In this document: one piece after another, positions 1 to 9,393 of the stretch
Position numbering within the stretch: position 1 is the stretch's first letter
Layout of the letters: each line of letters opens with the position of its first letter
NCBI GenBank assembly: GCA_946481265.1
Contig: CAMLNE010000033.1
Span: 1 to 19,536, forward strand
DNA length: 19,536 bases
Source of the DNA: an uncultured Panacagrimonas sp.
GTDB taxonomy: Bacteria > Pseudomonadota > Gammaproteobacteria > Nevskiales > Nevskiaceae
Reading direction: 5' to 3'
Position numbers and translations under genes: made by a program
The notes under the pieces: model-generated
What the model was told of the DNA's origin: nothing
Database searches by the model: none
Seen by the model: the letters and a program-made list of their open reading frames with translations, nothing else

Positions 1-526
<526 letters not shown>

Positions 527-641
527 GGCGCGGATGCTCGCGGACGGGCCGGTTTTTCGCGATCCTCGTCCGGATCTGCGGTGGACGCCGTGTTCCTCCT
601 GCAGGCACCTGAGCCGTCTTTGGAACCCCTGCACCCCGCCA

Positions 642-670
642 TTGCAGTGAGGCAGGTCCGGGTCTAACCT
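642..670 (+). promoter_or_regulatory. Candidate sigma-70 type promoter upstream of mreC
   Basis: In the 187-base mreB-mreC gap, TTGCAG (642-647) and TAACCT (665-670) are separated by 17 bases. Each matches only three of six consensus positions, so this is a weak candidate. It rests mainly on correct spacing and on its place about 45 bases before the mreC start. It could give mreC and downstream genes expression separate from mreB. Confidence 0.25.
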
Positions 671-713
671 GCCGCCGATCTGCGGTCACCCGTCACGTCA
701 AGAAGGCGCGAGC

Positions 714-1700
714 TTGAATTCCTTCAGCGCGAGCTCCCACAAACCCCTGTTTCCACGCGGACCGGGACTGGGGCTCAAGACGCTCGCGCTGCTGCTGGCC
801 TGCGGCGGGCTGATGGCGGCGGAACTGGACGGCGAACGCATCGCCGCGCCGCGTGAATGGCTTTCGGTGGCCCTCAGCCCGGTGGTATGGGTGGCCGAAG
901 TACCGAACCGCATCGGCGTCGCCTTCGAGTACCTCGATTCGCGCAAGCGCCTGCTGCTGGAGAACGCCGCGCTCAAGCATCGCCAGCTCGCGCTCGAGGC
1001 GCAGCTGCAGCGCTACGCCGCGCTCGACGCCGAGAACCGCCGCATGCGCGAACTGATCGATGCCTCGGCCCGGCTCACCGACCAGGTCGCGGTGGCCGAC
1101 ATCATCGCCGCCAACCAGGATCCCTACCGGCAGCAGATCACGCTCAACAAGGGCGCGCGTGACGGCGTGTATCGCGGCCAGGCGATCGTCGACGCCCGGG
1201 GCGTGCTCGGGCAGATCGTGCAGGTGCTGCCCGGCACCTCGGTCGGCCTGCTGCTGACCGACCCCGACCACGGCATCCCGGTGGAGGTCAACCGCAACGG
1301 CCTGCAGGCGATCGCCCTGGGCCAGGGCAATGGCCAGCGTCTGCGCCTGTCCTTCCTGCCGGCCAACGCCGAGGTCATCAAGGGCGACCTGATCGTGTCG
1401 TCATCACTCGGCGGCCGCTTCCCGGCCGGCTTTCCGGTGGGTCGCGTGGAGTCGGTGCGGCACACGCCCGGCGGCCATTTCAAGGAGGCCCTGGTGACAC
1501 CGGCGGCCCGCGTGGGCCAGGGCCGGCAGGCGCTGCTGGTGTGGAGCGAGCGCCCGGCGATCGACCCGGTGCAGGCCAGTGAAGCCGCCGCTGCCGAAGC
1601 CCAGCAGGCGCCGCAGGCTGCACCGGCCGCGCCCCCCCCTCCCGCCGCCGCCCGGCCGGCGGCGCCCGCGCGCCCGGCGCCGACCGCGCCGGGGACATGA
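714..1700 (+). CDS. mreC: MreC, cell-shape protein of the elongasome
   Basis: MreC is a bitopic inner-membrane protein whose periplasmic part binds and activates PBP2 and links it to MreB and MreD. The 328-residue product has a short cytoplasmic N-terminus, one membrane helix at about residues 20-38, a charged coiled coil at about 72-118 (SRKRLLLENAALKHRQ onward) and the MreC beta-domain core, including NKGARDGVYRGQAIVD and the FPVGRVESV stretch. The last 55 residues are Ala/Pro-rich and probably disordered, with an eight-C run at 1632-1639. The TTG at 714 is chosen as start because AGAAGG (701-706) sits 7 bases upstream and because the next in-frame start would remove the membrane helix. The stop overlaps mreD by 4 bases (ATGA). 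Confidence 0.93.
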   Translation: MNSFSASSHKPLFPRGPGLGLKTLALLLACGGLMAAELDGERIAAPREWLSVALSPVVWVAEVPNRIGVAFEYLDSRKRLLLENAALKHRQLALEAQLQRYAALDAENRRMRELIDASARLTDQVAVADIIAANQDPYRQQITLNKGARDGVYRGQAIVDARGVLGQIVQVLPGTSVGLLLTDPDHGIPVEVNRNGLQAIALGQGNGQRLRLSFLPANAEVIKGDLIVSSSLGGRFPAGFPVGRVESVRHTPGGHFKEALVTPAARVGQGRQALLVWSERPAIDPVQASEAAAAEAQQAPQAAPAAPPPPAAARPAAPARPAPTAPGT

Positions 1701-2176
1701 GTCGCGTTCCCCATCGCCGGTTCTGGCTGAGTTTGCTGGTTGCGCTGTTCCTGCAACTGGTGGCGCTGCCCGACGTGGTGGCCGCGGCGCGGCCCCTGTG
1801 GGTTCCACTGCTGCTGGTCTACTGGGCGCTGGTCGAACCCCGGGTCCCGTCCCTGGTCGCCGCCTTCCTGTTCGGCACCATCCTGGACGTGCTCTACAAC
1901 ACCATCCTCGGCCAGCATGCGGCGGGTTTCGTGCTGCTGGTGTATTTCGTGGCGCGACTGCGCGGCGTGTTCGTGCTCTTTCCGCTGTGGCAGTCGACCG
2001 TCGCACTGGCGCCCGCGTGGGCGGCGTACTGCCTGCTGATGAGCCTGATCGACGACCTTGCCCGCCACCGCGCCGATGTCTGGCTGCGCTGGCTGCCGGC
2101 GCTTTCGACGACCCTGTTCTGGCCCTTGGTGTACACCGTCCTGGACGGCGCCTCGCGTCGGAATGAACCGGAATGA
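1697..2176 (+). CDS. mreD: MreD, integral membrane cell-shape protein
   Basis: MreD is the polytopic membrane partner of MreC and modulates how MreC activates PBP2 in the elongasome. At 159 residues it matches the usual length of about 160. It is almost wholly hydrophobic, with predicted helices around residues 8-28 (FWLSLLVALFLQLVALPDVV), 35-50, 55-75, 80-105 and 125-150. The family signature appears in the segment PLLLVYWALVEPR and the GTILDVLYNTILGQHA loop (compare the GLLLDL-x-GxxLG pattern of other MreD proteins). The ATG at 1697 overlaps the mreC stop by 4 bases, so translation is probably coupled. A 93-base gap to mrdA follows. Confidence 0.9.
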   Translation: MSRVPHRRFWLSLLVALFLQLVALPDVVAAARPLWVPLLLVYWALVEPRVPSLVAAFLFGTILDVLYNTILGQHAAGFVLLVYFVARLRGVFVLFPLWQSTVALAPAWAAYCLLMSLIDDLARHRADVWLRWLPALSTTLFWPLVYTVLDGASRRNEPE

Positions 2177-2269
2177 CGTCCTGCCGCCACCGACCGACCC
2201 GCCCTGGGGTGCTCGCGCAGGCACCGGACCCCGGCCGCCCGGACCGCGTTGAAATGGCGCCCCATCCGC

Positions 2270-4246
2270 ATGGATAGCCTCAAGAACCTCGTCCGCGAGA
2301 AGCACATGTACATGGCCCGCATCGGCGTGGCCGTGCTGGTGTGCCTGGCGATGACGTCGATCCTGGTGTTCCGCATGGTCGAGCTGCAGATCGTCCAGCG
2401 CGACTACTACGCCACGCGCGCCGAGGAGAACCGCATGCGGCTGTCGGCCGTGCCGCCGGTGCGCGGCCTGGTGACCGACCGCAACGGCGTGCTGCTGGCG
2501 CAGAACACGCCGGCTTTCGTACTCGAGGTGGTTCCCGAGCAGGTCGGGAAGATGGACGCGCTGCTGGCCCGGCTGCGCCCGCTGCTGGATCTCGATGACG
2601 GCGAGATCGCACGCTTCAAGGACCGCGTCTCGAAGATGCCGCGCTACCGGGCGGTCCCGCTGCGCAGCAACCTGACGATGGAGCAGGTCGCGCGCTTCCA
2701 GCTCAACCGCTTCGACTTCGAGGGCGCGGACGTCACCGCCACCCTCACGCGCAGCTACCCGCTGGGATTGGCCGCCGCACACGTGGTGGGCTATGTCGGC
2801 GGCATCACGGAGGACGAGTTCAAGCAGATCGTCGCGGCCGACTACCAGGGGCTGACGCAGATCGGCAAGGTGGGCGTGGAAAAGTCCTACGAGAACGACC
2901 TGCGCGGAACGCCGGGCGCGAAGATCGTCGAGGCCAATGCCTATGGCCGGCCGCTGCGCGAGCTCGAATACCGCCAGGGCGCACCGGGCAAGAACCTGGT
3001 GCTGACCCTCGACGCCAAGGTTCAGCTCGCCGCCGAGGCGGCGCTCGGCGACCTCGACGGCGCGGTGGTGGCCATCGATCCCCGCAACGGAGAGGTGATC
3101 GCGCTGGTCTCCAAGCCCGGCTTCGATCCGCAGCCCTTCGTCGCCGGCATCGACCACGCGGCCTACAAGACACTGATCGAGGATCGCAAGCGACCGCTGT
3201 ACAACCGTGCGCTGCAGGGCTCCTACCCGCCCGGCTCGACCCTGAAGCCCTTCATGGCGCTGGCCGGCCTGGAGTACGAGACCCTGCAGGGCAACCACAG
3301 CGAGTACTGCAGCGGCTCGATGAGCCTGCCGCACTCCACACGCAAGTACCGCTGCTGGAAACGCAGCGGGCACGGCTGGCTCGACATGGCGGGCAGCGTG
3401 ATCATGTCCTGCGACATCTACTTCTATCAGGTGGCGCAGGCGCTCGGCATCGACCGCATCCACAGCTTCCTGTCGCTGTTCGGCCTGGGGCATCCCACCG
3501 AGATCGACCTGCCGCGGGAAAAGAGCGGCCTGCTGCCCTCGCGCGAATGGAAGATGCGCACGCGCAAGGAGGTCTGGTTTCCGGGCGAGACGCTGAACGT
3601 CGGCATCGGCCAGGGCTACATGACCACCACGCCGATGCAGCTGGCCCAGATCACCGCGCGCATGGCGATGCGCGGCAAGGGCTTCAAGCCGCATATCGTG
3701 CACGCACTGCAGGACACGCTGAGTGGCGTCACCACCCCGGTGGTTCCCGAGGCACTCACGCCGATCCCGCACCGCCATGCCCAGGACTGGGAGACCGTGA
3801 TCAATGCCATGGTCGAGGTCACCGCCTCGCAGCGCGGGACCGCGCACCGCGCGTTCAAGGACGCGCCCTACCGCGTTGCCGCCAAGACCGGTACCGCGCA
3901 GGTGGCCGGCATGTCGCAGGAGGAGCTGAAGGCCAGGAAACTGGAGGACACGCCCTTCCACCTGCGTGACCACGCGCTGTTCATCGCCTTTGCGCCGGCC
4001 GAGGCGCCGCAGATCGCCGTCGCCGTCATCGCCGAGCATGCCGGCCACGGCGGATCGGCGGCCGGACCGGTCGCGCGCCAGGTGATGGACCAGTACCTGC
4101 TCGGACAGATCCTGTACAAGGCGCCGCCGGCCCCGGGTGCACCGCCGGCGCCGCGGATGCAGCAGGGCGCGGCGACGGGAGCGGCAGCAAATGCGCCGGC
4201 GCCTGCGCCGACGCGGGTTGCGCCGTCCATCCAGGAAGAGGAATAG
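2270..4246 (+). CDS. mrdA: Penicillin-binding protein 2 (elongation transpeptidase)
   Basis: PBP2 is the class B penicillin-binding protein that cross-links new glycan made by RodA during elongation. From the ATG at 2270 it has 658 residues. A membrane anchor lies at about 16-37 and a PBP dimerisation (pedestal) domain begins at VPPVRGLVTDRNG. The transpeptidase domain follows, with the nucleophile in STLK (Ser323), the SCD motif (380-382, the form of SxN usual in PBP2) and KTGTAQV (Lys539). The C-terminal 40 residues are Pro/Ala-rich. An in-frame TTG at 2249 would add seven residues. Neither start has a clear Shine-Dalgarno, and ATG is preferred for codon and for the usual N-terminus. The rodA gene starts 8 bases after the stop. 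Confidence 0.95.
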   Translation: MDSLKNLVREKHMYMARIGVAVLVCLAMTSILVFRMVELQIVQRDYYATRAEENRMRLSAVPPVRGLVTDRNGVLLAQNTPAFVLEVVPEQVGKMDALLARLRPLLDLDDGEIARFKDRVSKMPRYRAVPLRSNLTMEQVARFQLNRFDFEGADVTATLTRSYPLGLAAAHVVGYVGGITEDEFKQIVAADYQGLTQIGKVGVEKSYENDLRGTPGAKIVEANAYGRPLRELEYRQGAPGKNLVLTLDAKVQLAAEAALGDLDGAVVAIDPRNGEVIALVSKPGFDPQPFVAGIDHAAYKTLIEDRKRPLYNRALQGSYPPGSTLKPFMALAGLEYETLQGNHSEYCSGSMSLPHSTRKYRCWKRSGHGWLDMAGSVIMSCDIYFYQVAQALGIDRIHSFLSLFGLGHPTEIDLPREKSGLLPSREWKMRTRKEVWFPGETLNVGIGQGYMTTTPMQLAQITARMAMRGKGFKPHIVHALQDTLSGVTTPVVPEALTPIPHRHAQDWETVINAMVEVTASQRGTAHRAFKDAPYRVAAKTGTAQVAGMSQEELKARKLEDTPFHLRDHALFIAFAPAEAPQIAVAVIAEHAGHGGSAAGPVARQVMDQYLLGQILYKAPPAPGAPPAPRMQQGAATGAAANAPAPAPTRVAPSIQEEE

Positions 4247-4254
4247 AGCAGCGC

Positions 4255-5379
4255 ATGAGCCCCTTTCACCATGGCCGCGACCACGGACCCGGCACGCGCC
4301 GGCTGTTCGACCTGCTGCACATCGACCCGATCCTGCTGGGGCTGCTGCTCTGCGTGTGTGCGCTGGGCCTGACGGTGCTGTATTCGGCTTCAGGCCACTC
4401 GATGCCGATGGTGGTGAACCAGGGCGAGCGTTTGCTGATCGGCCTGGCGGTGATGTTCGCGGCCGCGCAGGCGCCGCCCGAGATCTATCGCAGTGCCGCG
4501 CCCTGGTTCTACGGTTTCGCCCTGCTGTTGTGCGGGCTCACCCTGATCCTGGGCGACCATGCCAAGGGCGCGCAGCGCTGGCTGGACCTGGGCGTGCTCC
4601 GCTTCCAGCCGTCCGAGCTGATGAAACTCGCGATGCCGATCATGGTGGCGGCCTTCCTGCACCTGGTCACCCTGCCGCCGCGCTGGCACGCGGTGGGCCT
4701 GACATTGCTGATCATCGGCATCCCGACCGTGGTGGTGATGGTCCAGCCGGATCTGGGCACCTCGTTGCTGATCATTGCCTCGGGCGGCTTCGCGCTGTAC
4801 CTGGGCGGCCTGCGCTGGCAGTACATCTTTGGCGCGCTGGCACTGGTCGGCGCCACCGCGCCGGTGCTGTGGTCGCGACTGCACGACTATCAGCGCCAGC
4901 GCATCCTGACCCTGCTGGATCCGGAGTCCGACCCGCTCGGCGCCGGCTACCACATCGCGCAGTCGAAGATCGCCATCGGCTCCGGCGGCGTGTCCGGCAA
5001 GGGCTGGCTCGAGGGCACGCAGGCCAAGCTCGACTTCCTTCCCGAGTCGCACACCGACTTCATCTTCGCGGTGTTTGCCGAGGAGCTGGGCCTGATTGGC
5101 GTGTGCGTGCTGCTGCTGCTGTACCTGAGCATCGTCGGCCGCGGCCTGTATATCGCGGCACGCGCGCAGGACAGCTTCCAGCGGCTGCTCGCCGGGAGCC
5201 TGTCGATGACGTTCTTCGTCTACGTCTTCATCAACATGGGCATGGTCATCGGCCTGCTGCCGGTGGTCGGCGTGCCGCTGCCGCTGGTGAGCTACGGCGG
5301 CACCTCGATGGTCAGCCTGCTCGCCGGCTTCGGCCTGCTGATGTCCATCCATACGCACCGCAAGCTGCTCGCGTCCTGA
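4255..5379 (+). CDS. rodA: RodA, SEDS peptidoglycan polymerase
   Basis: RodA is the SEDS-family glycosyltransferase that polymerises lipid II into glycan strands and works in a complex with PBP2. The 374-residue product is close to the 370 of E. coli RodA and is predicted to have ten membrane helices. Family landmarks are AQRWLDLGVLRFQPSELMK with Glu121, the QPDLGTSLLI motif, GYHIAQSKIAIGSGG, the large periplasmic loop LPESHTDFIFAVFAEELG with the catalytically required Asp (Asp268), and PVVGVPLPLVSYGGTSM near the C-terminus. The ATG at 4255 is preceded by a purine-rich GAAGAGGAA stretch inside the end of mrdA, which fits a ribosome site. mrdA-rodA adjacency is the standard arrangement. Confidence 0.96.
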   Translation: MSPFHHGRDHGPGTRRLFDLLHIDPILLGLLLCVCALGLTVLYSASGHSMPMVVNQGERLLIGLAVMFAAAQAPPEIYRSAAPWFYGFALLLCGLTLILGDHAKGAQRWLDLGVLRFQPSELMKLAMPIMVAAFLHLVTLPPRWHAVGLTLLIIGIPTVVVMVQPDLGTSLLIIASGGFALYLGGLRWQYIFGALALVGATAPVLWSRLHDYQRQRILTLLDPESDPLGAGYHIAQSKIAIGSGGVSGKGWLEGTQAKLDFLPESHTDFIFAVFAEELGLIGVCVLLLLYLSIVGRGLYIAARAQDSFQRLLAGSLSMTFFVYVFINMGMVIGLLPVVGVPLPLVSYGGTSMVSLLAGFGLLMSIHTHRKLLAS

Positions 5380-5422
5380 GTCGCATGGGTCATCACCGGG
5401 CCCGACGCAGCGGGGAATCCGG

Positions 5423-5456
5423 TCCCGAGCGGCGGTCCGGGATCCGCGAGTCGGGA
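5423..5456. repeat. Inverted repeat in the rodA-mltB gap
   Basis: TCCCGA (5423-5428) and TCGGGA (5451-5456) are perfect inverse complements separated by 22 bases, and CGG/CCG inside them can extend the pairing. It lies in the 211-base gap between rodA and mltB. It could be a transcript hairpin that attenuates or stabilises the message, but there is no U-run, and in DNA this GC-rich a 6-base match may be chance. No convincing promoter was seen in the same gap. Confidence 0.25.
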
Positions 5457-5590
5457 ACGGCAGACGCACGCAGATGCAGGCTGAGCGCCGCATGAACCGG
5501 GTCGCGCGGCGCGCTGCCGTATGTACGGCGATTTGGCGCGAGCGGGGTCAGCCGTTATGGTTCCGCCCAATTTCCCGCGCCCCCTTGCCG

Positions 5591-6607
5591 ATGCTGGCCC
5601 TTCGACGCCTGCTGCCTTTCCTGTTGCTGTTGATCGCTGTGCCGGCCGCAGCCGACTACAGCACCCACCCGCGGGCGCAGGAACTGCTCGTGCAGCTCGC
5701 CCAGGAAGATCGCTTCAGCCAGGCGGAACTGGAGGCGGTGCGCGTGGCGCTGGCACAGGCCGAGCGCCTTCCCAAGCTGGTCGAGGCCGAGCAGAAGGCG
5801 GCCGAGCGCACCGAGACCTGGACCACCTACGCGGCCAAGCGTGTCGATGCGCCGCGCATCGAAAGGGGCGCCGATTTTCTCGACGAGAACCGTGTCTGGC
5901 TGCAGCGCGCGGAGACGGAGTTCGGCGTGCCGCCGGCCGTCATCGCCGGGGTGCTCGGCCTGGAGACGAACTTCGGCCGCTTCACCGGCTCGACCCGCGT
6001 GCTCGACGCGCTGGCCACGCAGGGCTTCGATCATCCGACCCGTTCGGCGTTCTTCTTCTCCGAGCTGCGCGCGTTCTTCGTGCTCTGCCGCGACCTGCAG
6101 CGCGATCCGACCGAGGCGACGGGCTCCTACGCCGGCGCGATGGGATGGGCGCAGTTCATGCCGAGCAACTACCGGCGCCTGGCGGTGGACTTCGACGGCG
6201 ATGGCAAGCGTGACCTGTGGAGCGCGGCCGACGCCATCGGCAGCATCGCGCGCTACCTGGTGGACTACGACCGCAAGCGGAGCTGGCACCGTGGCGAACC
6301 CCTGCTCGTCCCCGCGGTGCTCGAAAGGCCGCTGCCGGCCGACCTGACGGTCAACTCGGCCCGCACCACCCACACGGCGGGCGAGCTGGCCGCGCTGGGC
6401 CTGCGCTCGACGGTCGAACTTCCGCCCGACACGCGGGTCGGTGTGGTCGAACTCCAACTCGATGAAGGCCGCGAATACTGGCTCGGCCTGAACAACTTCT
6501 ATTCGGTGATGAGCTACAACCCGCGCGTCTACTACGCCATGACGGTGAGCCTGCTCGCGCGGGAGATGGCGCGGACCGACGCCCAGCGCAGTTCCGCGGA
6601 GCGATGA
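5591..6607 (+). CDS. mltB: Lytic murein transglycosylase B (MltB family)
   Basis: This is a family GH103 lytic transglycosylase, which cleaves the MurNAc-GlcNAc bond in peptidoglycan with formation of 1,6-anhydroMurNAc. From ATG 5591 the product has 338 residues with a Sec signal peptide (MLALRR, then a Leu-rich core ending VPAAA). The catalytic glutamate is in VLGLETNFGRFTG (Glu125), followed by GSYAGAMGWAQFMPSNYRR, DGKRDLWSAADAIGSIARYL and the C-terminal NNFYSVMSYNPRVYYAM, all standard for the family. E. coli MltB is a lipoprotein, but this signal peptide has no lipobox cysteine, so a soluble periplasmic enzyme is expected. The frame is open back to an ATG at 5474, but that start would bury the signal peptide behind 39 Arg-rich residues. 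The stop overlaps rlpA by 4 bases. Confidence 0.93.
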   Translation: MLALRRLLPFLLLLIAVPAAADYSTHPRAQELLVQLAQEDRFSQAELEAVRVALAQAERLPKLVEAEQKAAERTETWTTYAAKRVDAPRIERGADFLDENRVWLQRAETEFGVPPAVIAGVLGLETNFGRFTGSTRVLDALATQGFDHPTRSAFFFSELRAFFVLCRDLQRDPTEATGSYAGAMGWAQFMPSNYRRLAVDFDGDGKRDLWSAADAIGSIARYLVDYDRKRSWHRGEPLLVPAVLERPLPADLTVNSARTTHTAGELAALGLRSTVELPPDTRVGVVELQLDEGREYWLGLNNFYSVMSYNPRVYYAMTVSLLAREMARTDAQRSSAER

Positions 6608-7536
6608 GCCTGCGCGTCGTCGCCGGACCGGTCGTACTGGTGGTCGTGTCGCTGCTCGCAGCCTGCGCCACCCCGCGGCCCACCCCGACGCAGCCGCGTC
6701 AGGTGCGCATTCCGCCGCCGCGGGTCAGCATCATTCCTCCCGCGCAGACGCCAGCGGCGCCGCAGGCGGAGCGCGGTCCGGCGCCACGCTGGGAGAAGGA
6801 TGGCCCGCCGGATCCGAACGACATCCCGCCGGATCTGGCCAGCCTCGCGGAGCCCGTGCCCCAGTACGAACCCTATAGCGCGGGCGGCAATTCGAAGTCC
6901 TACGAGGTGTTCGGCAAGCGCTACCACGTGCTGAACTCGGCCGAGGGGTTCCGCGAAACCGGCCTGGCCTCCTGGTACGGGAAGAAGTTTCACGGACGCA
7001 AGACGTCCAACGGCGAGCGCTACGACATGTTCGCGCTCACCGCCGCACACAAGAACCTGCCGCTGCCGACCTATGCCCGCGTCACCAACCTGGGCAACGG
7101 CAAGAGCGTGATCGTGCGCATCAACGACCGCGGACCGTTCCACGCCGGGCGCATCATCGATCTGTCCTACGCCGCGGCGGTCAAGCTGGATACCGTGGGC
7201 AAGATCGCGACGGTGGAGGTCGAGGCCATCACTCCCGGTCGGGACCTGCCGCCACCGCCCGCGCTCAAGGTCGACATCGAGGTCGCCGGCAAGAGCCGGC
7301 CCACGGCGCGCCTGCTGCAGGTGGCCGCCTACTCCGATCCGATCAACGCCGTCGCCATGCGCGAGGAGCTCGTCGAGCTTGGCATCGACTCGGTACAGGT
7401 ACGGGTCGGCATGCTCGACAACGGTGACACCGTGCATCGCGTGATGGTTGGCCCCTTCGAGCAGCGCAAACACATGGACGAGACCCGCATCCGCATTCGC
7501 GGCGCTGGTTTCGAAGCCATTCCGATCACCGAATAG
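6604..7536 (+). CDS. rlpA: RlpA, lipoprotein lytic transglycosylase with SPOR domain
   Basis: RlpA is an outer-membrane lipoprotein which, in Pseudomonas, cleaves glycan strands stripped of stem peptides. The 310-residue product has a lipoprotein signal with lipobox LAAC (Cys21) and a Pro-rich linker to about residue 95. The double-psi beta-barrel follows at about 115-200, starting GLASWYGKKFHGRKTSNGERYD and containing VRINDRGPF. His149 and Asp175 have the same 26-residue spacing as the pair reported essential in P. aeruginosa RlpA. A SPOR domain (about 235-308, starting ARLLQVAAYSD) should bind denuded glycan at septa. The ATG at 6604 overlaps the mltB stop by 4 bases, so the two glycan-cleaving enzymes are probably co-translated. 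Confidence 0.94.
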   Translation: MSLRVVAGPVVLVVVSLLAACATPRPTPTQPRQVRIPPPRVSIIPPAQTPAAPQAERGPAPRWEKDGPPDPNDIPPDLASLAEPVPQYEPYSAGGNSKSYEVFGKRYHVLNSAEGFRETGLASWYGKKFHGRKTSNGERYDMFALTAAHKNLPLPTYARVTNLGNGKSVIVRINDRGPFHAGRIIDLSYAAAVKLDTVGKIATVEVEAITPGRDLPPPPALKVDIEVAGKSRPTARLLQVAAYSDPINAVAMREELVELGIDSVQVRVGMLDNGDTVHRVMVGPFEQRKHMDETRIRIRGAGFEAIPITE

Positions 7537-7577
7537 ACGAACGGATGGCGCCGGTGCTCGCGGTGGTGGGCATGCGT

Positions 7578-7586
7578 TGCGATAAT
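7578..7586 (+). promoter_or_regulatory. Candidate extended -10 promoter before dacA
   Basis: The sequence TGCGATAAT has a TG immediately one base upstream of a GATAAT hexamer (five of six to TATAAT), which is the extended -10 pattern. No good -35 was found about 17 bases further upstream. It lies 42 bases before the dacA start in the 91-base rlpA-dacA gap. It could allow dacA and lipB to be expressed apart from the shape genes. Confidence 0.35.
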
Positions 7587-7627
7587 CCTTTCGGCCCTTG
7601 TCGTCGACTTCCCCCTACGTACCGCTG

Positions 7628-8767
7628 ATGAAATTCCTCATTCCCGTCCTGTTCGCGCTCACCCTCTCCGGCCCGGCCCTTGCGGCCAAGATCCCGGATC
7701 CGCCGGCCATCGATGCGCGATCCTGGGTGCTGATGGACTACGCCTCGGGCGAGGTGCTGGCCGAACACAACGGCGATGCCCGCGCCGAACCGGCGAGCAT
7801 CACCAAGGTGCTGCTGACCTATGTCGTCTACGACGAGGTCAAGAAGGGCCGTCTCAAGTGGGATGACGAAGTCCTGATCAGCGAGAAGGCGTGGCGCCAG
7901 GGCAAGGATTCCAGCGAATCCCGCATGTTCCTCAACATCGGCTCGAAGGTCCGCCTGGAGGACCTGGTGCACGGCATCGTCATCCAGTCCGGCAACGACG
8001 CCAGCGTGGCGGTGGCCGAGCACCTGGCCGGCAGCGAGGACGCCTTCGCGGAGCTGATGAACCAGTACGCGCAGCGCCTGGGCATGAAGAATTCACACTT
8101 CACCAACGCGCCGGGAATGCCCGATCCGGAGCATTACTCCACGGCGCACGATCTCGCGCTGCTCGGGCGCGCGCTGATCCGTGACTTCCCCGAGGAATAC
8201 AAGGTCTACGCTCAGCGCGAGTTCGTCTACAACGGCATCAAGCAGGGCAACCGCAACATCCTGCTCGACATGGACCGCGGCGCCGACGGCATCAAGACCG
8301 GCCACACCAGCAGCGCCGGGTTCTGCCTGCTGTCCTCGATCAAGCGCGACGACCGTCGTCTGATCGCCGCGGTGATGGGCACTTCCGGTACCCGCTACCG
8401 CGCGCAGGCCAGCCTGGAACTGATGAACTGGGGCTTTCGCTTCTTCGAGACCGCGCACCTGTTCGGCCCGGACAACCCGCTGGCGACCGTGCGCGTCTGG
8501 AAGGGCGCCGAATCGCAGATCACGGTGGGTGCGCAACCCGCCAGCCTGCTGCTCCCGCGCGGCGGCAAGGACAAGCTCAAGTTCACGACGCACGTGAACG
8601 AGCCGGTGCTGGCGCCGGTGGCGCTCAACCAGCCGCTCGGCACCATCGAGATCTCCTCGGATGGCGAGACGGTGCGCAAGGTGCCGCTGGTGGCGCTCAA
8701 GGCGGTTCCGGCCGGCAGCCTGTTCCAGCGCCTGTCCGACCAGGTGAGGATGTGGATCGCGAACTGA
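7628..8767 (+). CDS. dacA: D-alanyl-D-alanine carboxypeptidase (PBP5/6 family)
   Basis: This low-molecular-weight penicillin-binding protein removes the terminal D-Ala from pentapeptide stems in the periplasm and so limits cross-linking. From ATG 7628 it has 379 residues, with a signal peptide ([20 protein letters not shown]). The three active-site motifs are SITK (Ser57/Lys60), SGN (Ser121) and KTG (Lys223 in [13 protein letters not shown]). A C-terminal PBP5-type beta domain runs from about residue 280 and ends in an amphipathic helix ([15 protein letters not shown]) that probably anchors the protein to the inner membrane. The frame is open to a TTG at 7598, but that start would put ten residues before the signal peptide. 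The last 16 bases overlap lipB. Confidence 0.95.
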   Translation: MKFLIPVLFALTLSGPALAAKIPDPPAIDARSWVLMDYASGEVLAEHNGDARAEPASITKVLLTYVVYDEVKKGRLKWDDEVLISEKAWRQGKDSSESRMFLNIGSKVRLEDLVHGIVIQSGNDASVAVAEHLAGSEDAFAELMNQYAQRLGMKNSHFTNAPGMPDPEHYSTAHDLALLGRALIRDFPEEYKVYAQREFVYNGIKQGNRNILLDMDRGADGIKTGHTSSAGFCLLSSIKRDDRRLIAAVMGTSGTRYRAQASLELMNWGFRFFETAHLFGPDNPLATVRVWKGAESQITVGAQPASLLLPRGGKDKLKFTTHVNEPVLAPVALNQPLGTIEISSDGETVRKVPLVALKAVPAGSLFQRLSDQVRMWIAN

Positions 8768-9393
8768 TCGCGCGCCACCTCGGGCGCGTCGAGTACGCGC
8801 CCACCTGCGCGCAGATGCGCGACTTCACGCAGGGCCGCACGTCGGACTCGGCGGACGAGCTCTGGTTTCTCGAACATCCGCCGGTCTTCACCCAGGGCCA
8901 GGCCGGCCGGGCCGAGCACCTGCTCGCGCCCGGCGACATTCCCGTCGTCGCGAGCAATCGCGGTGGACAGGTGACGTATCACGGTCCGGGACAGCTGGTG
9001 ATGTATCCGCTGCTCGACCTGCAACGACGCGGCATCGGCATCCGCGCCCTGGTCACCCTGCTTGAGACCGCGATGATCTCCACCGCCGCGCGCCATCGCA
9101 TCACGGCCTTTGCGCGCGCCGACGCGCCGGGCATCTATGTCGAGGCGGACTTCGACGGCCGTCGCGAGGTGCGCAAGCTCGGCTCCATCGGACTGCGCGT
9201 GAGCCGCGGCTGCAGCTACCACGGCCTGGCGCTGAACGTGGCGATGGATCTCGAGCCGTTCTCGCGCATCAATCCCTGCGGCTATCCGGGACTGCGCATG
9301 ACCCAGCTCAGCGCACTGGGTGGCCCCGACCGTGTCGATACCGTCGCGCACGAACTCGAGGGCGTCCTGCGCGAACTGCTCGCCGGAACCTGA
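8752..9393 (+). CDS. lipB: Lipoyl(octanoyl) transferase LipB
   Basis: LipB transfers the octanoyl group from acyl carrier protein to a lysine of lipoyl domains (pyruvate and 2-oxoglutarate dehydrogenases, glycine cleavage H protein) in the cytoplasm. The 213-residue product matches the family along its length: [48 protein letters not shown], the catalytic lysine in [11 protein letters not shown] (Lys142), [14 protein letters not shown] and the catalytic cysteine in RINPCGYPG (Cys176). The GTG at 8752 lies inside the dacA 3' end, a 16-base overlap; GAGGA is almost against it, so re-initiation by ribosomes finishing dacA is likely. Unlike E. coli, no ybeD-like gene separates dacA from lipB, and no lipA follows. 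Confidence 0.95.
   Translation: MDRELIARHLGRVEYAPTCAQMRDFTQGRTSDSADELWFLEHPPVFTQGQAGRAEHLLAPGDIPVVASNRGGQVTYHGPGQLVMYPLLDLQRRGIGIRALVTLLETAMISTAARHRITAFARADAPGIYVEADFDGRREVRKLGSIGLRVSRGCSYHGLALNVAMDLEPFSRINPCGYPGLRMTQLSALGGPDRVDTVAHELEGVLRELLAGT

Noticed and set aside
2163..2252. 29-codon frame between mreD and mrdA (starts MNRNDVLPPP)
   Set aside because: It starts inside the mreD end in another frame, has a Pro/Arg-rich composition and no ribosome site. Its overlap with the TTG at 2249 looks accidental.
1124..4048. Very long open frame on the - strand (974 codons) across mreC, mreD and mrdA
   Set aside because: It is antisense to three well-conserved genes. Its product is His/Arg/Gly-rich low-complexity sequence with no family resemblance, a usual artefact of GC-rich third-position bias.
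4137..5495. 452-codon + frame overlapping rodA
   Set aside because: It is an out-of-frame Arg/Pro-rich translation, and the real RodA frame explains the region.
5474..5590. N-terminal extension of mltB from ATG 5474
   Set aside because: It would place 39 Arg-rich residues before a clear signal peptide beginning at ATG 5591.
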